Assembly: GCA_963691705.1 (NCBI GenBank)
Contig: OY829540.1
Location: 1,250,001 to 1,314,000, forward strand
Direction of reading: 5' to 3'
DNA: 64,000 nucleotides
DNA from: Viola odorata
Lineage: Eukaryota > Streptophyta > Magnoliopsida > Malpighiales > Violaceae
Below, in pieces: positions 13,198 through 24,759 of this stretch. The notes beneath the pieces were generated by a model, which worked only from the letters and a program-made list of their open reading frames with translations, was not told where the DNA came from and made no database searches. The number at the start of each line of letters is the position of its first letter. Position 1 is the first letter of the stretch. The translations under genes and the position numbers were made by a program.

Positions 13198-13588
13198 TGA
13201 TAATACATAATAATGCTAGGAGGGCATTTTAGTATTTTATACCTATAAATATCAGAGGGGCATATTGGTATTTGAGAAGAGAAGATATTTTGTATTCAAG
13301 CCCTATAAAATGAAGGGGTTGCACCAAGAAAAAGGGGGGAGGTACACGCGCACGCTTGCCGTTACTCTGTCCATACTTACTCTCACTATTCACTCTAAAC
13401 AAATATACTATTATTTTTCACGTCATCTAACTTGACCGTCGGAGCCTCTACACCGGAGGCCTCCCCCGGTACTTTTCAAGTACCACGTGGCAGAGCAGAA
13501 CCAGATTTAGGTCAACCCCATTAATCCTACTTCCACCTCAGCATCACCCTTAACAGAATTACACTCACCCCCCCACATAGGAATATCA
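13198..13588 (+). repeat. right LTR of the non-coding retroelement
   Basis: Matches 10575-10987; begins TGATA and ends TATCA. Confidence 0.7.
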
Positions 13589-15753
13589 GATAGCTTGATG
13601 AGGCTTGTGCAGAGAGCTAATCATGATATCTCATGGATTGTTCCTAGCTGATGCTAATTGAGGTGCGCTAGCTTGTTATCGCTTATGCTCCTAGCCTCCA
13701 TTCTTTTTAGTATTGCTTTCATGTTGCCACTAGCATTCACATTGTGTGATGAAGCTTGTAGGCGATTAGCATTAGTTGTTTATTTTTAAAAAATATGTGG
13801 TCTGTTTTCTTGTGGCAAATAAACAAATTAAGATGAATACTCTCATGCGTGCTCCTTGGATTGGAACTTCTTGATATGCAATAATATTGTACTTTTTAAC
13901 TTCCGCCTGGTATTTGGATTGGATGAACTGTGTTTGTTCAAATGGGGGTTTGAGTAACAACACATGGACACATGAATCGAACTGAATTGCAAAGAAGACA
14001 GTTATGCAGAGTGTAACGTTGAAACACTATGGTAGCCATTGTCCTTTAACATTGGCCTTGACAGTTGTCATTAATCTGTATAAATGAATTCTGCCACTTA
14101 GGTATGAGCATTGTTAATTTGCCTTGTCACATTGCATGTCACTCTTGAGGAAAAGGGATTTGGGTGAAACCATTGTCATTCTTTTTATACTTTTGCTATT
14201 AAGATTTAAGTGTATGATTTGATTCTTGCAAATTTGGAAGGGAAATGTTTTGACTTTTTCCTGTGTGCTGTTAGCTTAAGCTGGGGCAAAGAAGGGAAAG
14301 AGAAGTGTTTGCATTTATGAGGCGGAGGGATACTTGCTGCTCCAACTCTTGTCGCTTTCCATGCCCCTACCTGATGTGAATGCACAAATGGAATCGGATA
14401 TTTGCTGACCTTGGATTTACACCACACCATCCAAAACATTCTTCTTCTATCCAAATTAATAATATCCAGGAGCATCTATTTTATTCCCTTTAATATGTAT
14501 AAAAAACATATACACTATATACATTTGTGTATAGTATACGTGGCACCAAAAAATTAATTTCCCCGGCAGGTTGAAATTTTACTTTTAAAGAAACTGCTGG
14601 GTAAGGAGCAGGACGTCGGCAGGCAGAAACGACGTGTCATTTTTTACTCAAGAGAGTCAAAAAAAGAAAAATAACAAAAACAAAAAGGCAATTTGGCACA
14701 GTAGGTGTAGGTAGGTCCCTGGATGTGCTCAACACATGTGCTCGTTTGCACGTTTAACCAGTAATAATAATATGCTTAGATAAAACTTAACGAAATAAAC
14801 TGTACTAGTAAATGTTTCTGTTTCTTTTTCTTTTTCTTCTTTTCTTTTTAAATTAATTATACTATCAATTATTTTATTATAATACCAAAATTGATACACC
14901 GACCAATTAAACTAACGCATTTTTCTTTCTTTCTAAATATTTAAAAAAATTAAAACAATGTCTTAAAAGTATGTTTCTTAATAAAAAAATAAAAAAATCA
15001 AAATCAAAACGCGGTGGTGGTGATTCCATCTTTTAAAACTTGGATAATACTTAATAGTAATAGTTAATTAATGGGCCAGTTTGTAAAGATCCCAGAATCG
15101 GATCCATTCCATGCATCCCGAGCCTGAGCCTGAGCCAGCAGCAATGAGACAAGTGTACCAAACGGAGGGCGACTGATTCCTTAGCCGCGTCGTCGTCTCT
15201 CATAGGTGTCTCCTGCTGATTAAATAAATACCCCCCCTCCCCCCTCCCCCTTGCCTGCTATTCTCCTCAATTTCTCAACTCATTTCCGTCCCTTCTTCCC
15301 ACGCCCTATCATAGAAAACTAACCACTCCCTGACTTCTTGCTTCCTGCTCTCTGCACTCTCCTTTTCCTCTGCTTTACCCCCCAGAAAACCAGGAGCTTC
15401 ACTGCCCACATTATAGAGGTCACTTTCTTTCTTCTTTCTGCTCCTCCTCTTAGATTAAATTAAATGCTGTTAAAATTCTTTTGATGTAAAGCTTCCGCCT
15501 TTTTCCCCATAGCCTCTCTTCTGATTCACTACATTTTTGCTTTTGTTTTGCAGGAAGCAGGGTTTTCATTGAATTCTGCTTAAAGGGTTTCTTGGCTTCT
15601 CTCTCCATTCTCTTTGCTTCTGTCCAATTTTAGCTAAAAAGGTTGTCTTCTTTTATAAAATTTTCAGCTTAATCCCACTGACCCAGTTCCTCAATGATGG
15701 TTTAGTTAATAAACATCCCTGTGTGTAAAGAGGGTTTGATTTCAGTTTCTTTG
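13589..15753. promoter_or_regulatory. gene-free stretch ending in the CCX promoter and leader
   Basis: No coding sequence recognised from 13589 to about 15200; I looked here for the missing NKAP exon without success. From about 15220 a TTAAATAAATA box and CT-rich leader precede the CCX gene, with a likely 5'-UTR intron from GAG|GTCACT near 15419 to TTTTGCAG near 15553. Confidence 0.4.
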
Positions 15754-17481
15754 ATGGGTACCTTCTTCTCTGCATCTGGAATTAAGAGATATACCATCTT
15801 CTTAAACATCTCATTCCTTTCCCTGGCTTTCGTTGTCTTCATTCTTCAATTCAATTCTTCTGGACACCTTGTTCTGAACAGCTATAAGTCCTTGAAAATC
15901 AGTAGTCAAGAAGACTGCAATGGATTTCTAGCTCTAGATGGCTATGAAGCCAAGTGCCTTCTACTCAAAACAAACAACCCATGTGTTTCTCAAGGCTATA
16001 TTGACTATCTTTACCTTTTCTATTGCCATATTGGAGGAGTTCCCATTCTAGGCCATTTTCTTCTGTTTCTTTGGCTTCTTGTCTTGTTTTATTTGTTGGG
16101 TGATACCGCCTCTGAATATTTCTGTACTTCCCTTGAAAGCCTTTCCAAGCTATGGAAATTGTCCCCTACAATTGCTGGGGTTACTCTGCTTTCCCTTGGC
16201 AATGGAGCTCCTGATGTTTTTTCCAGCCTTGTGTCCTTTATGGGCAGCGACACGGCTGATGTTGGCTTTAACACGGTGCTAGGTGGTGCTTCATTTGTAA
16301 CTTGTGTTGTGGTTGGAGTCATAAGCATTGTGGTTAGGGGCAGGGAGATTAGAGTCAACAAGGTTGCCTTTATTAGGGACGTGTGCTGTTTCTTTTTAGT
16401 CCTTGCTGCCTTGCTTCTCATGTTTCTTTATGGAAAAATTAATCTTTGGGGTGCATTGGGTTTATTGTTGGCATATAGTATTTATGTCGTCGTCGTTTAC
16501 ATCAGTCATATCCAACGGAACAATCGTGCTATGATCAGTGAAATGGATGATAGTTCAAGTTGTGGCCATCTGTATATACCAATTTTAAGCACTGTGGATA
16601 AAGGGGAGGTGAATTATATAGGGGGTTGTGCTTTAGAAGATGCTGAGGAAGAAACAAAGTATTGTTTTTGTATGAGATTATCAACTCCATATATGATGTT
16701 TTTTTACATCCTTGAGCTACCACTTTACTTACCAAGGAGACTGACAATTCCTGCTATTTCTGATAAGAAATGGTCTAAGCCAATTGCAGTCGCTTCAGTG
16801 ATACTGTCACCACTTCTCTTATCAGCTCTTTGGAGTGCTCAAGAGGAGAATGCCTCCATCAACCATAGGCTGCTGGTGTATGGGATAGGTCTAGCATTTG
16901 GGATAACGTTTGGTGTTCTTGCATATATGACGACCGAGAAGTCAAGCCCACCAGAAAAATGCTTGTTTTTGTGGCTCGTAGGAGGGTTCATAATGAGTGT
17001 GGCATGGAGTTACATCATAGCTGAGGAATTGGTAGCCCTGCTAGTTTCACAAGGGTATATATTTGGAATAAGCCCTAATATACTGGGGCTAACAATTCTT
17101 GCCTGGGGGAACTCAATCGGGGATTTGATAACCAATGTGACATTAGCTATGAATGGAGGTCAGGAAGGTGTGCAGGTAGCGATATCTGGGTGCTATGCTG
17201 GTCCCATTTTCAACATCCTCTTCGGGTTGGGTTTGTCTCTTGTTAGCTCATCCTGGCATGTATACCCTTCATCCATTACAATCTCTACAGATCCTTATCT
17301 TATGGAGACATTAGGGTTTCTATTGGTTGGCTTGCTCTGGGCACTGGTGATTTTGCTAAGGAGAAAGATGAGGCTTGATGTTGTTCTGGGAGGAGGACTT
17401 GTAGCTATATATTTGATCTCTCTGTCTTTGAGGCTAATCCAAACACTTGGGTTTTTCCAATTCAGTGACTCATATGTATAA
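15754..17481 (+). CDS. CCX: cation/calcium exchanger (CCX)
   Basis: Single-exon gene of 575 residues; the start is the ATG at 15754, since the frame upstream lacks an ATG. It is a membrane exchanger of the Ca2+/cation antiporter superfamily, CCX branch (NCKX-like), which moves K+, Na+, Ca2+ or related cations across endomembranes or plasma membrane. The two inverted alpha repeats are clear: LSLGNGAPDVFSS near residues 147-158 and LAWGNSIGDLITN near 449-461, with the acidic ion-binding residues present. About 11-13 hydrophobic segments surround a central hydrophilic loop (about residues 260-305). A Cys-rich luminal region lies before the first alpha repeat. Length and motifs are intact. It pairs with a second CCX on the opposite strand 3.2 kb away. 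Confidence 0.92.
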   Translation: MGTFFSASGIKRYTIFLNISFLSLAFVVFILQFNSSGHLVLNSYKSLKISSQEDCNGFLALDGYEAKCLLLKTNNPCVSQGYIDYLYLFYCHIGGVPILGHFLLFLWLLVLFYLLGDTASEYFCTSLESLSKLWKLSPTIAGVTLLSLGNGAPDVFSSLVSFMGSDTADVGFNTVLGGASFVTCVVVGVISIVVRGREIRVNKVAFIRDVCCFFLVLAALLLMFLYGKINLWGALGLLLAYSIYVVVVYISHIQRNNRAMISEMDDSSSCGHLYIPILSTVDKGEVNYIGGCALEDAEEETKYCFCMRLSTPYMMFFYILELPLYLPRRLTIPAISDKKWSKPIAVASVILSPLLLSALWSAQEENASINHRLLVYGIGLAFGITFGVLAYMTTEKSSPPEKCLFLWLVGGFIMSVAWSYIIAEELVALLVSQGYIFGISPNILGLTILAWGNSIGDLITNVTLAMNGGQEGVQVAISGCYAGPIFNILFGLGLSLVSSSWHVYPSSITISTDPYLMETLGFLLVGLLWALVILLRRKMRLDVVLGGGLVAIYLISLSLRLIQTLGFFQFSDSYV

Positions 17482-17930
17482 TCCTGGCAGCTTAAGATGG
17501 GAGTAGGAAATGTATGTATTATATCCACTGATATATTTCTGATCACCACGCCTGTACATTGACCAATCCGCAGCTGTACTCGTTCTTAAGGAGGTAATAT
17601 AGTTATTTGCTTCTCTTGCCATTGTTAATGAGTGATTTACATAATCCTGTGTCTGCGTAATCGTATTCCTTCATCCTACTTAGCATGGTTTTAAGAAGGA
17701 AGTAATGGAGATTGTGGATCTCATATTACCAGCATGGATATGCTGATATTTGTTTGCTATGGGGGAGGTTTGGACTGGTTAGGCCTGTATAGTAAAGAGT
17801 AAAGACGAGACAAAATGATAGGTATTTCTTGTTTGTTGTTGCAGAAACATTTGAAATGTGGAATAGTATTGTGGTGTGTTATGTATTGTCAACAATCATT
17901 TTGATTTTTACACTATTTTTGTTGTCTGAA
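17482..17930. other. CCX 3' flank
   Basis: Presumed 3' UTR and short intergenic DNA. No gene seen. Confidence 0.45.
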
Positions 17931-19450
17931 TCTGATGGGTGGTTAAAAATAAATATAAATTACAACTCACTATTAATAATAAATTAATTGTAAATAATAA
18001 TTAAGAGGTTCGATTCACAGGAAATTCTGGTATGATTGATTTTCGTGTGTGCTTGTAAATACCAGTGGTAATATTTAGGTGAAATTTGGGGGTTCTTGTT
18101 TGGTAATATTTAGGTGAAATTTGGGGTGTTTAACACTAAAATTGGAAAATAAATAAAACAAGTAAACAATCTGGGCCAAGAGATACTTGGTCAAGAGGCA
18201 GTCTAGAACGGAACAATCAAATATGAGAGGGATTCCTAGTAAAGGCGGAGAGCGATGAGACATAAGCAGCAATCATTGACGCAAGTATATTTATCTTCAA
18301 TCTACAGAGTTGCTATAGGATCAAGGTACGCTTATGACCCATGCTTCCCTCCTGTATCAACTCCTTCTCAAGTACGCTTAGAAATGATGCCTAACCAACT
18401 AGCACCTTACTGGTTAAAATGTTTACTAAATTGGTTGATGACCGATTAGGGGAAGACAACTCCAAACCTAATATCCTCGGGCATCAGTCGGGACTAAATT
18501 TGATTAACCTTTCACCCTAGCGGGTTCGCGGATGTTCCGTCAGCACTAAGTGTCTACTTCGATCCTCTTGGTCAATAATTCATGGCCAAGAAGAATGACT
18601 GTTGCGATAATCTATTCAACCCTAGATTGGTCAGATCTAAAATCAATCAGAAAGCACATTAAAATTATTATGAAATTAATTAAATGCAGAATTAAATATT
18701 AATAAAGAACAATTAGGTCTCATGCAAGTTCATACTCATGCTTGAAACGTCTCTACTAAGAACGGTTTATTTAGCTACTCATGCTCATAATTGAAAATTA
18801 ATAAAAGATATATTGAAAGATGAGAAATCCTTTGTTTCCGAAGGAGCAAGGTTTGTAAATGGACTCGAAAATGAAAACACAGAGAGGATTGTCCCCGGTT
18901 CTTGCCGAGAAAAGAGATGATCTCCCAAAAACCTAGGCATACCGTAAATATAGTCTCCTTTTTCAGTAAAATCTCTAAGAAAATAACTAATTAAATCATA
19001 ATTTAAAAATTCAGAATTGTATCTAAACGCTCTCCCTTTCTATCTAGAAGACTACAGGGCCGAGATAAAGGAGGAGGAATTATCGCTTCAACTCTTCTTT
19101 GGATAAGATCAGCTAACGACATCTTTGCGAGTATCGCTCCGCAAGGTTGTCTGTCTGGAGGATCTTTCTTGGCTAAGGCGATGACCAAGAGAGGTGTCTG
19201 TCTGATGTTATTGGATTATGCCAACTGAGTTGCTCGTCTTGGCCAAGAGACCGGCCAAGAGACCGGCCAAGAATGGTCTTTGCTCACTTTTTGTTCATAA
19301 TTGACTTGATTTTGCTCTTTTTTTACTAATTTCCTCTCCACATTTGTTTCCCGCGATACTCATGGAATTCAACTGAAATTAATAGAATTACCATTCGAAA
19401 ATGCATGAAAATAAGTAGTAAAACCACTACAATTTAGGCTCAATCAGAAC
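17931..19450 (-). mobile_element. probable LTR (solo or remnant) of a Ty3/gypsy-type element
   Basis: About 1.5 kb of moderately complex sequence without frames. It has the flavour of a plant gypsy LTR: a GGTTCGATTCACAGG word near 18008, an ATTAATAAAGAACAATTAGG stretch and repeated GACCGGCCAA words (19251-19270). I could not find paired ends, a target duplication or a primer-binding site, so this is an inference from general appearance only. Confidence 0.35.
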
Positions 19451-20701
19451 CACATGTATTCATAAGCTCGAGCCTAGGAACAGAAATGGTTGGTATGTCA
19501 TGTATGCTATTGGTTAGAGGGTGGCACAAGATAGGGTGATGTGATCCTGGTGGCCATATCAGGTAAGGTTACTGTCTAATTGGTTGGATTTTGGAAGTTT
19601 GAGTGTAGCTGGTAAAGTAATGATTTTCCATGTACAAAAAGAGTGAAAACGAAAACATACCTTTTATCGTAGAGAAAAACAGAAAGGGACATTGTCATGT
19701 TCTTCTTTTTGATAGGTATACATGGATTTAGCATCTTTATTGATTTTCAAATAGCAGTGGGGCATATAGATATTTTATTCATCATCACACCATCTTATAT
19801 CGAAACAATAACTTATTTATAATAGTCATATAATTACTAATTGAGTTACGATTTCTATCTAAATTTAAATTTAAGTATGTGTTGATTTTTATAATATTTT
19901 ATTATTTTAAGATTATATCTTTACTTATAGATCATTGATGCTTGTTGGCATTTGCTAATATGCTCTTAATCTTAATTTTATTAGGATAAAAAAACACAAC
20001 AAAAAGTCAAAACCCCCGGTAAATCAATTTTAGCCACGTGACTATTTGGGCATACTAACAAAAGAGAGGAAAAGGCAGTCCAATGGTCCCGATTCTTTGG
20101 TAATTGTTTTTTATTCACAAGTGCAGAAACGTGCAGGAATTGAATTTTCCTACGCCGACCCGATAAGAAAATAATACTCCCTCCGGATCGGAATAATCGT
20201 CATTTTTTTACGGGATGTTACTGTACACTTTACTTGACTTTTTAGTATTTGTTTTGCTAAATGTTACTGTTTCAGGAAGTCAATTAATATGGTCCAGTAA
20301 AAAAAAAATATCGTGGGAAATGACGTGATGAATAATGATGAATCTGGGCTTCTCCAAATCCAAAACAGAGCCCCTTCATTCAATTTTCATACTTTATTAT
20401 ACAAATTCAATTCCTAAGGCAGAATTCCAATGAGTAAAGTGAACGCGGATGTATCCTATTTACATTACAGATATAATTTCAAATTAAAAAATAGAGATAA
20501 AAAAATAAAGTGAAATTACGATTTACATTTTTTTCTCACCCCTCAATTTTATGGATGAGAACGTAAATAGGATGATTCAAACTGTACGATAAATTTTATT
20601 CTTTTTTCACAAATATAGCTTAATGAGTTTTTTCTAAGTATTTAATCATCGGAAAGTTATAAGAGCACACAGTGCAGAAACAAGATTTGCCTCTCTCTCT
20701 T
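19451..20701. other. gene-free AT-rich stretch between the CCX genes
   Basis: No gene. A one-ended Stowaway-like motif CTCCCTCCGGATCGGAATAA lies near 20176. The last part holds the 3' UTR of the minus-strand CCX gene. Confidence 0.4.
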
Positions 20702-22489
20702 TTAAGCTTTGAAAAGAGAGGGCCCATGAAAGTGAAGTTTGATAAAGCCAAGAGCTGTGGCCAACCTCAAACCCAGAAAGCAGAAATAAATAGACAACAG
20801 ACCAACTCCAAGAAGCTTGTCCAGCCTCATCTTCTTCCTTGGCAAAACCACAAGTGCCCAAATCAACCCTCCAATCATAAACCCTAATGTCTCATACAGT
20901 GAAGGGTCATCAGGAATTTCGTAAGATGAAGGGTAGTTTGACCATGATGAAATCACAAAAGATACCCCTAAACCCAACAGTGTGTTGAACATTGGCCCTG
21001 CATAGCATCCTGATATTGCAATCTGAGCCCCATCTGCCCCACCATTCACTGCCATCGCCCCATTCGCGATCAAATCTCCAATCGAATTTCCCCAAGCAAG
21101 GACTGTCAGTCCTAGAACTGAAGGGTTGATCCCAAATATGTACCCTAGTGACACCAGCAATGACACCAACTCCTCTGCAATAATGTAAGTCCACACCACA
21201 CCCATCACAAACCCACCGACCAGCCAAAGCAGCAAATACGTCTTTGGCGGGCTAGATTCCTTTGTTGTCACATATGCAAGATTGCCAAGAACCATCCCAA
21301 TCAACCCTGCAACCATGTACATCACTAGACTACTTCTTGACCCTAGTTTCTTATCAATCACAGCTGCTAATAGAATTGGTGCTAATGCCACCGCCGCCAC
21401 CGCGAATGGCTTAGACCATCGATCCTCACCAACCACAGGGATGGTCAGCCTTCTTGGCAAGTACAGAGGCAACTCCAAAACAGACCAAACCCTACTCAGA
21501 TAAAAACAAAACGGTGAATCAAGATCGCACAAGATTGTACTTTGGAAGCTGTCTTCAATGGTAGATTTTGCCTCCAAAATTGGTTTTTCATCATCAACAC
21601 ACCCAAGTAGTGGTATGCCCATCTCCACCAAATCCTCCTGACTTTTCGAAGGTGGCGATTTTGCTGGTGTGGCTGTGCTTCCTTTGTTTTCTTTGCAGAA
21701 ATGGAAGTGCATGGCACAGACCACACAGACATAAAATAAATAGATTGAAAGGAAAGCAATTGATCCCAACAAGGTTATTTTTCCTGTCAGAATGATCAAG
21801 AGGAGGGAACAAAGGGAGAGGAGAAAGAAGGAGGCATCTCTAATGAAGCTATACTTGTCAATTGAGACTTCTTTAGAGCTCATTAATGTGCTTATGACAC
21901 CAACCACAACACAGGACACGAAAAACGCACCGCCGAGAATACTATTCAGGCCAACATCACCATCACCAGACCCTGTAAAGGAAATAATGCTTGAGAAAAC
22001 ATCAGGGGCGCCATTTCCGAGCGAAAGAAGGGTGACACCAGCTATAGCAGGAGAAAGCTTCAAAACACTAGACAAGTTCTCCAAAGATGAACAGAAGTAA
22101 TTAGCAGCAGTATCTCCTAACAGATAGAACAAAACAAGAAGCCAAAGCAAGAGCAGAACGTAACCAAGCAAAGAAACTTGGCCACAAGTGCAATAATAGA
22201 TTTGAAGATAGCTGATGTAACCTTTTGAGTTGCAACCAATATGAGACTTGACATACATACACTTTGATTTGTAGTCTGTGAAATCATGAATACCAGCGCA
22301 ACCATCTATTTTGTTTGTCGCTTGAACAATTACAGAAGAGTTGTTCATGATGGTTTCTTTCTCGTCGGATCGGTCAAGAAAGTAGGAGGTTGCAACATAG
22401 AACAAGATGATGAAGAGAAAAGAGATGTTAAGGAAAAGAGTGAACTTCTTGGGCTTGGGCTGAGCAGGGGAGGCACTAAAACTGGCCAT
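20702..22489 (-). CDS. CCX: cation/calcium exchanger (CCX), second copy
   Basis: Single exon, 595 residues, starting at an ATG (MASFSASPAQPKPKKF). Same family and architecture as the plus-strand CCX at 15754: alpha-1 motif LSLGNGAPDVFSS (about residues 156-167), alpha-2 motif LAWGNSIGDLIANG (about 460-473), many membrane segments, and a central hydrophilic loop that here is longer and Ser/Lys-rich. Conserved Cys residues (CAGIHDF, CMYVKSHIGC, YYCTCGQ) precede the first repeat. Intact, full length for the family. Convergent orientation with the other copy suggests an old inverted duplication; the two proteins have clearly diverged outside the alpha repeats, so it is not recent. Confidence 0.92.
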   Translation of the reverse strand: MASFSASPAQPKPKKFTLFLNISFLFIILFYVATSYFLDRSDEKETIMNNSSVIVQATNKIDGCAGIHDFTDYKSKCMYVKSHIGCNSKGYISYLQIYYCTCGQVSLLGYVLLLLWLLVLFYLLGDTAANYFCSSLENLSSVLKLSPAIAGVTLLSLGNGAPDVFSSIISFTGSGDGDVGLNSILGGAFFVSCVVVGVISTLMSSKEVSIDKYSFIRDASFFLLSLCSLLLIILTGKITLLGSIAFLSIYLFYVCVVCAMHFHFCKENKGSTATPAKSPPSKSQEDLVEMGIPLLGCVDDEKPILEAKSTIEDSFQSTILCDLDSPFCFYLSRVWSVLELPLYLPRRLTIPVVGEDRWSKPFAVAAVALAPILLAAVIDKKLGSRSSLVMYMVAGLIGMVLGNLAYVTTKESSPPKTYLLLWLVGGFVMGVVWTYIIAEELVSLLVSLGYIFGINPSVLGLTVLAWGNSIGDLIANGAMAVNGGADGAQIAISGCYAGPMFNTLLGLGVSFVISSWSNYPSSYEIPDDPSLYETLGFMIGGLIWALVVLPRKKMRLDKLLGVGLLSIYFCFLGLRLATALGFIKLHFHGPSLFKA

Positions 22490-23170
22490 TCACAAGAAGA
22501 AGTGAAAGTAGAACAGAGATATTTTGTGCGAATTTGCAGCTGAGAGTTGCTATGGTTTTGACAGGGTTATGAAGGAGGAGCATGATCTTTGATGCAACAA
22601 GACAAATAAGTCATTAATAGCAGAAGTAAATGCTACAGTTGAAAAAGGATGCTGAATCCAAGTTAGAAGAGGAAACAACTCCAGTAACCCATTTTAACAA
22701 AACCATCAAGCAACATTGAATACAGTGTCTGATGCGTAAATTAGAACGAAAGAGGCCTCAAATCTTTGTTACGAATAAGATAAAAAGGTGTGTTTATTTT
22801 ACCCATTTTTTATTTTACCGTGTTATTAATTATGCGTCAGAAAAAAGAAGAGAATGGAAGAGCTTCTTTGTTCAAGTTTCACTGTTTCAGCACAAGACTC
22901 CAATCTTATTCATGACTGATTTCAAAACTGCCTGCATTTATAATGTCGTACCTGCACAAAACAACACTCCAGGAACCTTCCCCAGCAGATTCAGTAGGGT
23001 AATTTTGCAGAAAAGCAAAAATCTTCAGAAATAAGGCTTACTTCCAATTACAAAATTTAGAACATGCTTACTTCCTTTGGATTTTTTCTTTTTCTTTTTC
23101 TGATAGGAGTGAAAGTAGTATTACGCTACAAGCTTGGTCGTTCCTGTGATTGCTTGCAAGTTAGAACTAC
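22490..23170. other. CCX upstream region
   Basis: Presumed promoter of the minus-strand CCX. A 100-codon frame at 22732-23034 has no family resemblance and looks accidental. Confidence 0.4.
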
Positions 23171-23175
23171 ACTTT

Positions 23176-24127
23176 TGATACGATCCTAGTTGCGTAGGAT
23201 GCGTAGCACGTACTTTGTAATCTAGTTCTAGACTTGGATTTCGATGCGGAAGTAGATAAACTCAACAAGACCATTTAACCCTGCTAATATCCTGTATTAG
23301 CCAAACTAAACTTATCAAGTGAGGTTCTTGAATCAATTTCTAACCCTGCTAATATCCTGTATTAGCCAAACTAGAGCTACGAATCAATGAGATGAACATT
23401 CGGGTTTTACTTGTTATCCTAATCGAGTGTTCGGACTCAACGAGGGATAAGGTTCGCGATGAACAATTGGAGAAAATTCTCTCTGAATTTTATTGGAAAA
23501 GATAACGTAGCATACAACTAAAGAGGACGACTCCTTTAAATAGGAGAACCCTAAATCCAACTAGAGTTTAGACTTTCCTTACAAGTTCTACTCCTAATTA
23601 AACTTCTAATTAATTAATTAAACTAATTATAAATAAGTTTGAAACTAATTTAATTAATTAAAAATAACTAATTTCACAGCTGGAACGATCTTTGGTGCAA
23701 TCTCTAAAGTCGGAGCGCTCTAAATCTCGTTCTGACGAAAATCCAAGAAATCCGTTGGAGTGATGACGCCAAGCTTCGTCCAAAAAGCTCCTCTCTTCTG
23801 TTTCTCGCGTAATGACGCCAAGACTCTGCGTCAATCTGCTCTCGCCTCTATTTCTGGCGTGATAACACTAAGACTTTGCTTCAATCTGCTCGCGCCTCTA
23901 TTTCTGGAGTGATCACTCCAAGAGTTGGCGTGATGACGCCAAGATCAGTCTTAGCCATGAGAAGTGTCACAAGGCATGGGCTCCTCTCGCACATCACAAC
24001 TTCTTCGATGAGTGTCTCGCACTGTAATCCTTTGAAGATGAGTTGTGAAAGCTTCGTTTGCAACTCCTTGCTTCTCGCTCGAGTCAACGGTTCTGTTGGT
24101 GGTAAAGGCACGCTAGGATTCGCATCA
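23176..24127 (-). repeat. 3' LTR (element on minus strand)
   Basis: 952 bp. Pairs with 29553-30480. Contains two copies of CCCTGCTAATATCCTG about 70 bases apart and an array of TGATGACGCCAAG words. Its first 80 codons on the minus strand still encode the end of the polyprotein. Confidence 0.93.
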
Positions 24128-24759
24128 TTCCCTCCCCTTTGGAAAGGATTCGCCCTCGAATCCGCATCAGCATCACTACCTACATCAAACAACGTTAAGT
24201 CAAAAATGTTAAAAGTGGCACTCACGGAATCATATTCACTAGGCAAGTCAAGTTTGTAGGCGTTGTTGTTGATCTTCTCCACAATCTGGAATGGACCGTC
24301 GCCTCTTGCAGATATTTTACCACGACGTTGGGCTGGAAACCGTTCCCGCCTTAAGTGCAGCCATACCTAATCACCAACGCTGAAGGAAATCGTCTTCCTT
24401 CCTTCGTTCCTCTTAAGCGCTAACCTCTCATTCATTCGTTCTATGTTGTGCTTGGCCTTCTCATGTAATTTCTTCACCAAATTTGCCTTTTTTGCATCAT
24501 CTAAGCTAGAAACATCACTTAAAGGTAAATGGGTCAAATCCAAAGGTGTCATAGGATTAAAGTCATACACAAGCTCAAAAGGTGAATAATATGTAGTGGA
24601 ATGGATAGAGCGATTGTAAGCAAACTCAATAAATAGTAAACACTCTACCCATGTTGACACATGCTTACGAACCAATGTGCACAACAACAAACCTAGGGTT
24701 CGATTCACCACCTCTGTTTGGCCGTAGGTTTGGGGATGATAAGACGTAGAATAGAGCAA
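23881..24759 (-). pseudogene. gypsy integrase C-terminal part and tail
   Basis: 24367-24759 encodes the end of the integrase core (TSYHPQTYGQTEVVNRTLG, FAYNRSIHSTTYYSPFELV). After a small break, 23881-24282 gives EKINNNAYKLDLPSEYDSVSA and TFNIFDLTLFD, the beta-rich integrase C-terminus. The frame then crosses the LTR boundary at 24127 and stops at 23881. I see no aromatic cage pattern of a chromodomain. Confidence 0.75.

Larger units (their letters stand above)
10575..13588 (+). mobile_element. non-coding LTR retroelement (LARD/TRIM-like)
   Basis: Two direct repeats of about 400 bp (about 10575-10987 and 13198-13588) bracket 2.2 kb with no retroviral coding. The right repeat begins TGATA and ends TATCA, a perfect inverted pair; the left copy is mutated at both ends. 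Directly after the left repeat comes TGGTGCTCTTGTTGAGAG (10990-11007), a plausible primer-binding site. Each repeat has a TATAAAAG- or TATAAAAT-type box followed by a GC-richer CACGCGCACGC stretch, like an LTR promoter. The interior consists of tandem repeats. I found no matching target-site duplication or good polypurine tract, so exact ends and strand are inferred. Confidence 0.65.

Noticed and set aside
15721..15753. In-frame upstream extension of the plus-strand CCX
   Set aside because: It would begin with GTG; the ATG at 15754 is the first proper start and leads directly into the family N-terminus.
22732..23034. 100-codon plus-strand frame upstream of the minus-strand CCX
   Set aside because: No domain, low-complexity basic/aromatic mix, sits in a promoter region.
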